This document shows, piece after piece, positions 1 to 9,720 of a stretch of 64,000 nucleotides of DNA. Every line of letters starts with the position of its first letter. Position 1 is the stretch's first letter. Source of the stretch: Brachionus manjavacas. Lineage: Eukaryota; Rotifera; Eurotatoria; Ploima; Brachionidae. A model generated the notes under the pieces. That model worked only from the letters and a program-made list of their open reading frames with translations. It was not told the origin of the DNA and did not search any database. Where the stretch lies: contig JAHQIY010000005.1 in assembly GCA_019054805.1 (NCBI GenBank), forward strand, positions 2,463,501-2,527,500, in the 5' to 3' direction. Made by a program: the position numbers and the translations under genes.

Positions 1-28
1 TCCAACTACTACTACTACTACTACTAAA
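1..28. repeat. (ACT)n microsatellite at the window edge
   Basis: About seven tandem copies of the trinucleotide ACT open the window. It lies directly beside the pogo-like fragment on the minus strand and may be its continuation or tail. Confidence 0.8.
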
Positions 29-170
29 TAAATCTTTTTTTTGTTCCTTACTTTGCCAATTTCTACTCCTAACTCTTTAGCGATTTGATTCTTTTTTTTT
101 TTTCCATTGAAAGTATTGCATTATGTTTATCTTCAATTGAAGTTTGGTGAAGCTTTCTTTTAAAACCTTT
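25..170 (-). mobile_element. Degenerate pogo/Tigger-like transposase N-terminus (helix-turn-helix)
   Basis: Read on the minus strand from about 165 downward, the sequence gives KRKLHQTSIEDKHNAILSME and then KKKRIKS, the pattern of the first helices of a CENP-B/psq-type DNA-binding domain. A change of frame near position 80 then continues it with AKELGVEIGKV, the expected recognition-helix region. The open frame that extends upstream to 377 is low-complexity and probably not part of the protein. The rest of any transposase lies outside the window or is lost. The family call rests only on the helix-turn-helix pattern; a domesticated gene cannot be excluded, but the frame change argues for a dead copy. 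Confidence 0.4.
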
Positions 171-744
171 TGGATTACTCATTTTATTAGATACTATTGA
201 TTTGACGTAAAAGTACTTATAAAGAAAATGTGTAATTAGATAAAAAGATAAAATTTGTATTTTTAATTTTCGAAATTTCTTTTTGCCCTTAGAAACATCA
301 AGTTCTTCCCAATCAAGACTAAAATTACGCATATTAATGACAATCTTACACTGGAATGAAATTCTGTTTTTTAACAAATTTTCAAACGGACGTGATACTG
401 ATAACAGTTTTATTGAAAAATTTTAATCGACTTTAATTTTTCTTGATATTATTCTTATTCTTTTTCTTGTTCTCTCTTTTCAATCTTATTACCACTTCTC
501 TATTCACTTGGTCAATTATCCAACCGCTAGGCTAAAAAGAAGAACTTTGATCCATTCTGAGTAGCCTGAGGTTACCCTCAAATTAATGGAATAAAAAAAT
601 AATAAGTGTAATTTTCGACTTAGGTTTTAAAATAACCAAATTTTAAAAAATTTTCTTTCGATTAAAACGAAATTTCGTCTTAACCGAGTACGACTTAATA
701 GCATAGAAAAAAAGCTGTTTTTCTTCGGGAAAATCAAAAATCAA

Positions 745-1640
745 ATTCGCAAATAGGGAATGATATAAATAGGTTCAAATCATGCATAAAGACTATTATT
801 GATCGATATAATCAAACAAATTCATTAGACGATCGTCTAAGATATCGAAGACCTAAGATTTCTACTGACAAATATGATCTTTTGTTAAAAAAAAGATCTT
901 CACCATCTAATATTTTAACTGGAAACTGTGAAATGGCAGAAAAGCATCAGATACTCTGTTTTTTTTCCTTATTCGCTCCTTGTAGAGCATAGGGTCTCTG
1001 GTTAGGCGAAGATTATTAGAAAGAAAACTCTAATGGAAATGTAAATATGCGGCTCGAAAACCATGATTAACTAAATCTTAAAAAAAGCTAGAAATTTTTT
1101 TTATTTCAATGTGAAATCATGGAACAAGGCTTCAGGGAGACAAATAGTGTTCAGTGATGAATTGAACATTGAAGTATACAATAGAAAAAACCAAATTCAG
1201 ATAAGAAGAAGTATATTGAGGAATGTATTAAACGATGAAAGCAAGAAAGAGGTTCTATTGGAATTTGGTGCTGTATGAGCTACTATGGTTTAGGAATTTT
1301 TTTGTATATTTACGGCAGGCTTAATTCTCACAGGTTTGTTGATATTCTATGGAATAACTTACTTCCATCAATTGATATATTGAAAGAAGATGATGCCTTC
1401 ATATCTCAGCAAGACAATGCCCATTGTCATCGTGCCAAAATATTGAAAGAATGGTTCCAAGAGCAAAATTTCTGAAGTCTTGTCTTGGTCTGTGAACAGC
1501 CAAGGTAATTGGATGAGCTGAAGGAAATAACTCATGTAGTCTTAATACTTTGGTTGCCAAAACGTAAAAGTGTACCTAAAAATTTGAGAGCTAAGCAGAC
1601 TCAATGTCAGATAGAAGCAATAAAAGTAAATTAAAAACAG
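745..1640 (+). mobile_element. Broken Tc1/mariner-family DNA transposon (transposase remnant)
   Basis: A transposase can be followed in pieces. Around 775-870 the helix-turn-helix part reads KTIIDRYNQTNSLDDRL then RYRRPKIST. Around 1145-1190 FSDELNIEVYNRKN holds the first catalytic Asp. Around 1235-1475 YGLGIFLYIYGRLNSHRF and QQDNAHCHRAKILKEWF hold the second Asp. Near 1510 LDELKE matches the block that follows the third acidic residue, but the third catalytic region itself seems deleted. There are several stops and frame changes, so the copy is dead. I could not find convincing terminal inverted repeats, so the ends are approximate. Only the 1275-1475 piece remains a clean open frame. Confidence 0.75.
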
Positions 1641-2860
1641 TTATACTTAATATTACAAGCTTTATTCAGTTCGTTTCTTAGCTTTTTCAAAATAAAGAAA
1701 ATTGCATGATTTGGATTTTTTTGTCTAATTAGATTAAGAAATGAATGGATTATCATTTCAATATAGAATTTTTTTTAATTTTGATCTAAGAGAATAAAGA
1801 ATTATAGAGAAAAAATAAAATCATAATCTTAACCCATTCTACGATAGTTCAAATCAAAATAGACGCTAAAAATTCAGGCGTTTCTTAACTTTATCACAAT
1901 AGCGAATTTTATTTTACCTCATGGATTCACTTTCAAAATACTAAAAAAAGACCGAAAATAGAATTTTTGTTTAACTTAAACTGAAAATTATGTTTTTTTT
2001 ACTTTATTGTTTTTTTTTGTCAGAGAAATTGATTGTTTCAATTAAAATTAGATTCATTATCAAAAAAAAAATAAAAATTTTTCTTCAAAATTCTTGTCTT
2101 TAATGAAACCTAAATCTAAAATTTAAAATCAAAGTCAGTTTTTGACATTTCAAGATACAGATTTGAAATTCTGAAATTGAAAACGATTAAAAAAATTGAA
2201 TTTCAGATTAAAAAAAAAATCATTACTTTTATCAAAAATATAAATTCCAATAAAATTTTTAATGAAAAAATAATCCGATATTTTGTTTTATTTAGTCCAT
2301 CAAATTTTACCAATCTTAATGATTTCTTTTTTAAATTTAAGATTGTGAATTTCTTTTTATACATTTTTTATCTAAGTTAAGTTTTTAAAAATTTTCACTT
2401 TAGATTTTGGGCTTTATGTAACAAAATAAAAGCTGAACAAGCTTTTGCAGGAATTTATTTTAAATTAAAGATTTTTTTTTTAAATTAAATAACTTTGATT
2501 TTATTATTATGGTCTGGAGAATAAATTTTTTTAAATTTCTGCAAATTGCTCTTACTTCGTTTCCTAAACTCTTCCAAAAAAATAAAGTATTATAAAAATA
2601 TTATTTCTTGCAAAATTTTGTGTGTAATTTTGTTCAATCTTTTATTTTATGTGTAGCACAAAGAGACTTATTTTACGATTAGTTAGTAGAATATGTCTTT
2701 ATGGGTTTAAAAATTTTATTGTTTGCTCAATCTAATTCAAGTTTTCAAATTAATCTTAATTTACTGATAAATAAAAAAATGTGCTAGAAATTAAAAATTT
2801 TGCACTAGAGTATTCCCCTCTTAGAAAAAAAATATTTGAAATTTGTTTTCATTGACTAAG
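1641..2860. other. AT-rich intergenic stretch, nothing recognised
   Basis: No coding pattern, structured RNA or repeat recognised on either strand. The open frame at 2177-2380 is made of AT-rich low-complexity codons (Lys, Ile, Asn, Phe) and is not convincing. Confidence 0.6.
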
Positions 2861-2875
2861 AGGAAGTTGCATAAG

Positions 2876-3265
2876 TTAACAATCCTCTAGGCATAAGAAT
2901 AAATTTTAAGTTAAATTAGATTTGAAAGTAAATAAAAGACAAAATAGATTAAATAAAAAAAAATTTAGTTTTACCAAGAATAAGAGGTTCCAATTCTTTG
3001 GACATTTCTTGTATTTGCTTCATTATTTTATGCGAATATCTATTTAAGGAAAAAAAAGTTTAATTTGCATTGAAAAATTACATAAATTTAGCTTGACTTA
3101 CCTACAACCTATGGTCTGAACGTTTACAAAGCACTGGGCTAAACAAAGTAGACGATCTTCGTCGTACTCACACATGAATCTGTTAATGAAAATTTTTTTC
3201 AGATGCCATTGCCGATCGCTTTCGTTGTGTCTGCGATATTTTTCTACATCCATGTTCCTACTCAT
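2876..3265 (-). CDS. XRN2-binding (XTBD) domain protein, CDKN2AIP/CDKN2AIPNL-like
   Basis: A small spliced gene. Exon 1 is 3265..3102; it starts at an ATG with an in-frame stop upstream and ends at a strong GTAAGT donor. Exon 2 is 3039..2975. A short last exon at about 2886..2876 would close the frame after Glu-Asp-Cys and give about 79 aa, but that exon is uncertain. The joined protein reads RRHNESDRQWHLKKIFINR, then YDEDRLLCLAQCFVNV and GCRYSHKIMKQIQEMSKEL. This follows the XTBD pattern (ESDrqW-lRR-F-l-N, then GcRY-kvM-kI-eMa) known from CDKN2AIP, CDKN2AIPNL and NKRF. In those proteins the domain docks the nuclear 5'-3' exonuclease XRN2. The length fits the short CDKN2AIPNL type. It stands alone among transposon debris, and both exons are too small to show up as long open frames. 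Confidence 0.6.
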
Positions 3266-4130
3266 TGTTTTTATGGGAACTCGTGGTTTTTAAGCATTAA
3301 AAATCTAAAGTCTGTTAAAATTTATTTAAGCTTGGTAAAATATTTAAAAATTTCTCTAGTAAAATTAAATACGAATTTTTTTTTTCATAATTTTTGTTGA
3401 TGCGTTTAAACTCCGTTGCACAAGACACTCTGAACAAATTTATTCTAAATCTTCAATGTTCAAACATTTGATTTATTCTTAGTTTTATCATAAATAAATT
3501 CATAAATTTTAGATATCTCAAACATCAAAATAAACTTCACAATTGCTCTTTGCCATTTTTAATTGAAAAAAAAAATTTTCAGAACAAAAATTTATGCGTT
3601 CTTAAAACTAAAATTAAATTAACGATTTTAGTTAGTTATATTTTACCTTTATCATTAATATTTTGGCAATAAAAAATATGGTAATCAAAATAATTAAACA
3701 TATATATATAAATAAAATTTACTTTTAAAATTCTAAGCTTCACTTTGAAATATTTACTTTTAGATATTCTTTTAAAATTTTAAATAAAATTTAATTAATT
3801 TTATTAAATTCTTTTTTTATTTTATTCTTTTTTTATTTTTTACATGAAATACACTTGTAACCTTAATGATGATTGTTTAAGATATATTTTTTAATGAAAT
3901 ACGCCAACTCGGCCAATAAGTTCAAGAACCGATACGACGCTTTCTGGTCTAGTCAACAATCTTGAACATGAACATTTATTTATAAAATTTTCAATTTTTT
4001 AAAAATTATTCTATTATTGCGCTTTCAATTTAAATGTAAAATTATCCATCAATTGTAATAAACATATACTCCAACTTTTTCTATCTGTAATCTTAACTCT
4101 TATTTGACCTAAAATTAAAATGTATTTCTT
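3266..4130. other. AT-rich intergenic stretch with one GC-richer pocket
   Basis: Mostly featureless. A pocket at 3894-3965 is richer in G and C than its surroundings and is open in more than one frame (for example ANSANKFKNRYDAFW on the plus strand), but I cannot assign it to any protein. Confidence 0.4.
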
Positions 4131-4149
4131 CTGTCAGTATTTTACTTTG

Positions 4150-4252
4150 TGTTATGCGCAAGGAGCTACCATAGGTGATCTCCTAGTAGGCCACCTTCGC
4201 AAGCTAGCCTTGCTGTAGCTTATATATATTATTATTATTATTATTATTAAAT
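4150..4252 (+). repeat. LINE-like 3' tail with (ATT)n, copy 1
   Basis: The stretch has GAGCTACCATAGGTGATCTC, then CTTCGCAAGCTAGCC and TGTAGCTTATAT, and ends in a run of ATT units. Related ends occur at 7085-7150 and 39430-39510. The pattern of a small hairpin followed by a trinucleotide tail fits the 3' end of a non-LTR retrotransposon. No coding part is attached here, so this is probably a strongly 5'-truncated copy. Confidence 0.5.
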
Positions 4253-5740
4253 ATGAAATTTTATATCAATTAAAAGCTTTTTTTGTGAATAATTAATTGT
4301 TTTTTTTAAGTCACACAATTTAATTATAAATTTCAGTTTGTTTTTAAAACTTTTCTTTTTAAAATTAAAATTGATTGCAATATTTTGATAATTTTAATCG
4401 TAAAAAAAAAATTCGTTTTCTATTTACAAATAACTCTTCAATTCTACACAAATCATTAATTTAAAACAATTAATTAAAAAAATTCTATTACTAATAGTAA
4501 TTTTCAGTTTAACAATGAAAATATTTCGAATGAATCAGATTGATGATTAAATTATGGAAAAAAATTGAATCAACTTATTGTTTAAATCAGATTTTTTCCG
4601 TCTATGAGATAAATTTTAACTAGATCTTAATTTCATTAGCTGTTCTACTAGAGGAATAAAATTTATTTTGTGATTTTTAATTGTTAAAGAAATTAAAAAT
4701 TTTCGCTGAATAAAAAAATTAAGATCTTAAATGATTTTAAATGGATTTTTGAAAACTATTTGTAAGGAAAAAATACTTTTTTTAGTTCAAGATATTATAG
4801 ATTTTGCAAGGCTATTTGTATAATTTGATTTTTTTTTTGAAATCTCGTTCTAATTATCTAGACAATTATTAAATGAAACTTAAGGAAAGTTAAAATATTT
4901 AAAATCAATTAAAGGGTTGAAAGATTATTATTGAATAAAGATGCATATTTGTTTTTTCTTGTTGAAAATGTCTTAAAACTTAATCATGAGCAAACGTTTT
5001 AATAAAATTTTAATGATTTGTGGAATTGTAACTTGGCCTAGCCGAGTTAGGTATTTTTTCTCACCCGCTAAGCCGAACTTTCACCCTTGCTCCAAAAAAT
5101 AACCTCATTGCCCCGTAAATTTTTCTGTTATTTTAAAATTGATCGTTTTTAGACACTTTTCAAAAACAAAAATTTACTTTTATTGAAAGTTTAAAAATTA
5201 AATTTTTTCCTATCAAAAATTTTTCGAACATCTCCATTAAATATCGCATTTGTTCTTGTCCTTAACTCCGGTTCCGGTTCTTTTCCCCATCATCTGCTCT
5301 TCTGCGATTTCTATTAGATGCTTAGATAAGAATTTCAAAAAAATCTTATTTTAATTTCCTTAAGTTAAGTATCAAAGTTAAAATCTTAAATTTTTCTATC
5401 ATTTAAGATTTTTATTATTTATCATGTACAATATTATTCTTAAATTGAATTAATTTTAATTAATTTTTTTTAAAGAACCTTATAATATCTAATAAGAGAA
5501 TCAATCTTTGGACCTTAATCACAATTTTTCCATATTTTTTTCAATATAACTTTTTTTTGACTTCATTTCAGCTTAATTGTCTTTTTTTTCTTTAAAAAAA
5601 TACTCAAGATTTAAATAGAGAAAAATATAACCAACTTTAGTCTTTTACTCTTATTCAAATTTTGGTCACTTAATGATGCCATGTTAATTTTAACAAAAAA
5701 TTATCAATAATAAAATAATTTTTGAATACCCAGAATTATT
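4253..5740. other. AT-rich intergenic stretch with two GC-richer pockets
   Basis: No gene recognised. Two pockets stand out in composition: 5030-5115, and 5230-5325, where the minus strand is open with HLIEIAEEQMMGKRTGTGVK after a possible splice acceptor. Neither is assignable. Confidence 0.4.
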
Positions 5741-5741
5741 C

Positions 5742-6130
5742 AGACGATTTAATCAGGAGATTGTTCCACTTAAAAAAGAATTAATCATCCAAATGGTTTA
5801 ACCCCGCTTTGCGAGAGAAGAGAAAGAGGTGAATTAAATAAATTCCAAAGTGATATCAATAAAGTTAATTGGACAAAACTTCCTATTTTATGTAACTCGA
5901 TAACTTCATCACGACCAGCTCAGGGAATCAGGGGACACAAGAGAAGATTATCAAGGCAGACCATTAAAAAATTGTAATCAGAGGGAACACTTTTTTATCA
6001 ATAGAGAAGTAAATGGGTGGAACAAACTTCCTGAGAAACTGATCAATTCTTGCTCAGTTAATCACTTCAAAAATGAGTAGGATAAATTCAAAAATTCCCA
6101 TCTTTGGAAATTAACTAATAATCTGTTTCG
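5742..6130 (+). mobile_element. LINE fragment (CR1/jockey-like ORF2 C-terminus)
   Basis: On the plus strand the sequence gives RERGELNKFQSDINKVNWTK, then GIRGHKRRLSRQ, and after a frame change HFFINREVNGWNKLPEKL and SCSVNHFKNE. This is the usual C-terminal block of CR1/jockey-type reverse transcriptase proteins (RGH-k-L, FF-nRvvn-WN-LP, vn-FKn). Several stops and frame changes show that it is dead. It directly abuts the inverted LINE piece at 6180-6600, which belongs to a different family. Confidence 0.7.
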
Positions 6131-6179
6131 GGATTGATTGGTTATTTTAGAAGAAGAAAATTTCAATTTAGTTACAGCT

Positions 6180-6600
6180 AAGGAGCTGAATTTTTGTACC
6201 ATCGATGGTGATCGGGGTATCCAATTTGTATTGATGCACATAACTTTCGTATTGGTCCCATTTATTTCGAGTCCGGTTGGTTTAGCGTTGTTCGCCAACT
6301 CTTGCGTTTTTATATGCATACGTGCTTCTGTATTAGATATTAGCACCAGATCGTCCGCAAAGTCTATGTGTTCAAGCTTTACTGTTAATCCCCATTGTTT
6401 AACCCTCGCACTGGCAATTGTTTTCTTCATGACATAGTCAATCAATATTAGGAATAGTGTCGGAGAGAAAACGCAACCTTGTCTGACTTATGTACACACT
6501 TTGAAACTCTCAGATTGTCCTTTTTCCAGAATCACGCTACACTCGAAATTCTCATAGAAGAGTTTTATCGAGTTAACTATCTTCTGTGACGAGTGTGTAA
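6180..6600 (-). mobile_element. LINE reverse-transcriptase segment, inverted 5' part of a twin-primed insertion
   Basis: On the minus strand the segment reads IVNSIKLFYENFECSV, VRQGCVFSPTLFLILIDYVM, then HIDFADDLVLISNTEARM and LEINGTNTKVM, and, after a change of frame, LDTPITIDGTKIQ. These are reverse-transcriptase motifs, including the catalytic F-A-D-D box. There is one stop before VRQGC and one frame change before LDTPITIDG. The block is of the RTE-like 'endonuclease-reverse transcriptase' type; the clade is not certain. The next protein block of the same type follows at once, but on the opposite strand, from 6601. Confidence 0.75.
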
Positions 6601-7160
6601 GCGAATTCGCATACTTAGAAAGCACCATCAGTACAACGATGGTAACACACAATGACATTAAGAATAGACTTGCTAAAGCAAAGAGTGCCTTTCAGCAATC
6701 ACGAAAGAGCTCATCGAAATGGGAATCACTTGGGGAGAAGCAAGGGTAAAGGCAAAAGATCGACTTGAATGGAAAAGAAAAGTAATGACCCTATGCTCCA
6801 CAAGGATTGAATAAGGAACAAAAAAAAGAAGCTGAAATGATTTTTTGGTTGGAGTAGATCGGTTGTATGTGTTTGGTTCTTTTCTATCGGTTGAGAGTTG
6901 GTAATTCTATGGATTGAAAGCTACAATATTTTCGCCGAAAGTATGATATTGACTGATCCATTTTGGCAATGTTTTGAACTATATTAATTAATTTATTTTG
7001 GATAATTATGAATTATTTTTTATTTGGGTTGTGCTTTATTATTTTTTATCTTAGATAGTAGCCTAATGTTTAGTTGTATAAACGGTGTAAAAAGCTACCA
7101 TTGTAGTATTCCCTGTAAGACTTCTCCGCAAGTAGCTAACTAATTTTATTATTAAATATA
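6601..7160 (+). mobile_element. LINE C-terminus and 3' tail, direct part of the same insertion
   Basis: From 6602 the plus strand reads EFAYLESTISTTMV, then HNDIKNRLAKAKSAF and, after a frame change, GITWGEARVKAKDRLEWKRK and VMTLCSTRIE before a stop at about 6813. This is the C-terminal block that normally follows the motif found inverted next door. The 3' non-coding part ends near 7155 with AGCTACCATTGTAG, CTCCGCAAGTAGC and a short TTATTATTA tail, like the tails at 4150 and 39430. Confidence 0.7.
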
Positions 7161-7384
7161 GTATCTTCCTATTGATATCAAATTATACCAAAAAGGCAAT
7201 AGAATATCATTCGAATGCCTTATTTTTTTGACAATTTACTTACTATAAAATCTTATGTATGCTTTGTTGAAGACTCTGTAATAATAGAGCAAGCGCTAAA
7301 AAAGTTGAAGAAAATTAGCTAACAAATAAAAATAAATTAATCAAAATAGCAAGATTAAATTATTAAGTTCAAAATTTTACCTGT

Positions 7385-8735
7385 AGAAATTTATTTATTT
7401 GTATATCTGTACCGAGCTAGAGCTCCTTCCGATTAAATAAAAAAAAAGAAAATTAATTAAAATAAAGTTAAATAAAATAAAATAAAAAAAAAAAATAAGA
7501 AAAAAATAAAGTTTAAATGATATAAGTTAAAAAGTAGATAAATATTAAAATTAAAATTAGATAAATTTTGATTGAGAGTAACAGAATACATATTTTTAAA
7601 TATTTGATGATTCAGGAAAAAAGGAAGAAATAGTAAAGTAGCAATTACACAATGGAGTTGAGTACTCGATGTGTTTTGATTCGAAACCTTTGTTATATTC
7701 TTCCACCAGTCTAACAGTTAATGGAACAGAATGGCTCAGTCCTGCCCTAACATATCTCTCACTCAACTCAAAAAGTCGATTTGAGACTGTTAGTAGTTTA
7801 AGTTTATTAAATGCCTCATTATGTAATATGTTGAAGGGAGTATCATATCTTAGTTTTAAGTATATAACGAACTTCTGAATTTTGGATTACTTCTAACATT
7901 TTGATATTAGTTTCTGAAAGAGAGTTCAGAAAGCAAAAGAATAATCTAGAATAGATCCAATCAAAGTCTTATAAAGGTTTCCTAAAGTGTTTAAGTCAAG
8001 GCTCCATTTTTTACTCGACAAGATTTTTATTAAATTTAGCCTTGAATTGCAACGTTCTTTAATTTCTTCTATCATTGAAGAAAAGGTTAATTTAGAATCA
8101 AATTTAATACCTAGGAACTTTATTTCTTTTAAGCTTTCGATTCTATTCCCATAAATCCTTAAATTAAACATAGAACTTTCTTTGTTGTTTTTAGTAAAAA
8201 TCATTGAGCAAGACTTTTCTACCGAAATCTTCATTTTCCACTTGAAAAGCCACTGTTATAATTCAATCAAGTACTTATTCATCTTACTTTCTATATTTCC
8301 ATTTTTTTTATAAATAAAAAAAGTGACAAGATCATCTGCAAAGAGAAGTGAATATTCTTTATTAGATTTATTTCTTTTAGGAATATCATTGATAAATATA
8401 CCAAATAATAAAGGACTAATAACTGATCCTTGAGGAACGCCAGCAGATATTTTGAATTCATCACTAATGTGATCATTTATATTTACTTTAAATGTTCTAC
8501 AGTTAAGAAATGATTTAATCCAATAAATTAAGTAGGCAGGTATATTTATCTTTATCAGCTTGTAAATTATACCTTCATGCCAAACTTTGTCGAAAGCTTT
8601 AGAAATGTCAAAAAATAAGCAACATACTTTTTTGTAATGCTTATAGGTCGATAATTGGATGGGTCTTGTGTAGGAGAAGATTTCTTAGGTATCATTGTGA
8701 TATTGGCACTTTTCCAAGCTTTAGGAACTGTACCT
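7385..8735 (-). mobile_element. CR1/jockey-like LINE, truncated and internally deleted
   Basis: Reading down the minus strand: VPKAWKSANITMIPKK and SNYRPIS (8735-8640); then, after a missing stretch of the fingers region, CCLFFDISKAFDKVWHEG; NIPAYLIYWIKSFLNCRTFK; ISAGVPQGSVISPLLFGIF; SLLFADDLV with the catalytic Asp pair; MKISVEKSCSMIFTKNN; EIKFLGIKFDSKLTF; and a C-terminal block RLFELSERYVRAGLSHSVPL near 7720-7790. The 3' end at 7385-7430 has GGAGCTCTAGCTCGGTACAG followed by an (AAAT)-type tail. A few frame changes and stops break it. A second, worse copy lies at 60.7-61.3 kb and a solo tail at 62.67 kb. Confidence 0.8.
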
Positions 8736-8737
8736 CA

Positions 8738-8775
8738 AATAATCAAAAAAATCAATCAAAAAAATCAATAAATAA
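8738..8775. repeat. Simple ATCAAA-rich repeat
   Basis: Imperfect tandem ATCAAAAAA/ATCAATCAA units lie directly at the 5' border of the LINE. No further function can be seen. Confidence 0.5.
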
Positions 8776-8864
8776 AAAGATCAAATAGCAAGTTTGAAAA
8801 AAATTTATTTGATAATTTATAAAAATGTTAATCAAAAAATCAATTAATCAAAATTTTATTAATA

Positions 8865-9230
8865 GTCAATAATTAAATCTAAACTATCAAAAAAATCATC
8901 AAAATTATTTATATTATAATTGCTTAGAATTTCCTTTATCGCCTCATCTAATTAAAGATAATGAGGTTTTCTCGTAAATTTTATTCCAGTGTTGGCTTGA
9001 ATAATTTTTTCTTCAGTTAAATTTTCCTCTGAACGCAGCCAGTTGATAAGCTCATGGTTCAATTATCTTTTCTACAGCTTTCGTTTTACGCCTTTTACCT
9101 ACTTTTTACTAATTCGACTGTACCAATATAGGTTTTTTCAAAAAGTCCAAAAAATCTTTGATTCTGTAAAGGCGATGTCAAAAAATCTTGACATAGCCTT
9201 TATCGCTAATACATTTCAATTCATTAAGCT
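8865..9230 (-). mobile_element. Possible degenerate transposase C-terminus (MULE-like)
   Basis: On the minus strand the pieces FFGLFEKTYIGTVELVKSR, INWLRSEENLTEEKIIQANT, GIKFTRKPHYL and DEAIKEILSNYNINNFDDFF follow one another with stops and frame changes between them. The order (an F-E-T-Y-I-G block, a helical block, a C-terminal block of the type R-YL-le-I--I---Y) reminds me of eukaryotic MULE/FLYWCH-associated transposases. This is recognition from memory of a weak pattern. It may be another family. Confidence 0.25.
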
Positions 9231-9240
9231 TAATTTTTAG

Positions 9241-9720
9241 AAAAAAATAGCTATAAAAGCAGCTAATTTAAACTATAAAAGAAAAAAAGTGCTATTTTAA
9301 TTGTTTTATTTTTTATCTTGCTTTTTTGTAGTACTCCCTTTGTTGAAGGCATAAAAAGAAAAGATTACCATTAAATATGTATTTATATTACTTGATTTTT
9401 TATTCTAGAATAAAAAAAATTTCATAAATTTGAAAAAGAATGATTATAGACGACAAAATAACTATTCATACAAAAAAAATTAAATAAGTTTTAATTTTCA
9501 AAATTTAATAACCAAACAAAATTGTTACACCGTTTTGACCTAAATTTTAATTTTTGTTCCATGATTTACAAATTTAAATTAGAAAAATAAAATAAAATAA
9601 AAAACAAAAAAGCACCTAGCTTTTTACAAACAAATATCACCGTCCTTTTTTTTTATTCTACAAAAACATTAAAAATACATAATAAATGGATAAAACTAGA
9701 CTTAAATATTTAAAATTATT
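9241..9720. other. 3' flank of the LATS gene
   Basis: AT-rich and without coding pattern. On the minus strand an AATAAA signal occurs about 40 bases after the LATS stop codon (near 9681-9686) and could direct polyadenylation. Confidence 0.4.

Noticed and set aside
69-377. The full 102-codon minus-strand frame as a real gene
   Set aside because: Only the last 35 codons resemble a helix-turn-helix; the upstream part is AT-driven and the frame breaks inside the domain.
6138-6437. A 99-codon plus-strand frame
   Set aside because: Antisense of the LINE reverse-transcriptase segment that carries the F-A-D-D box.
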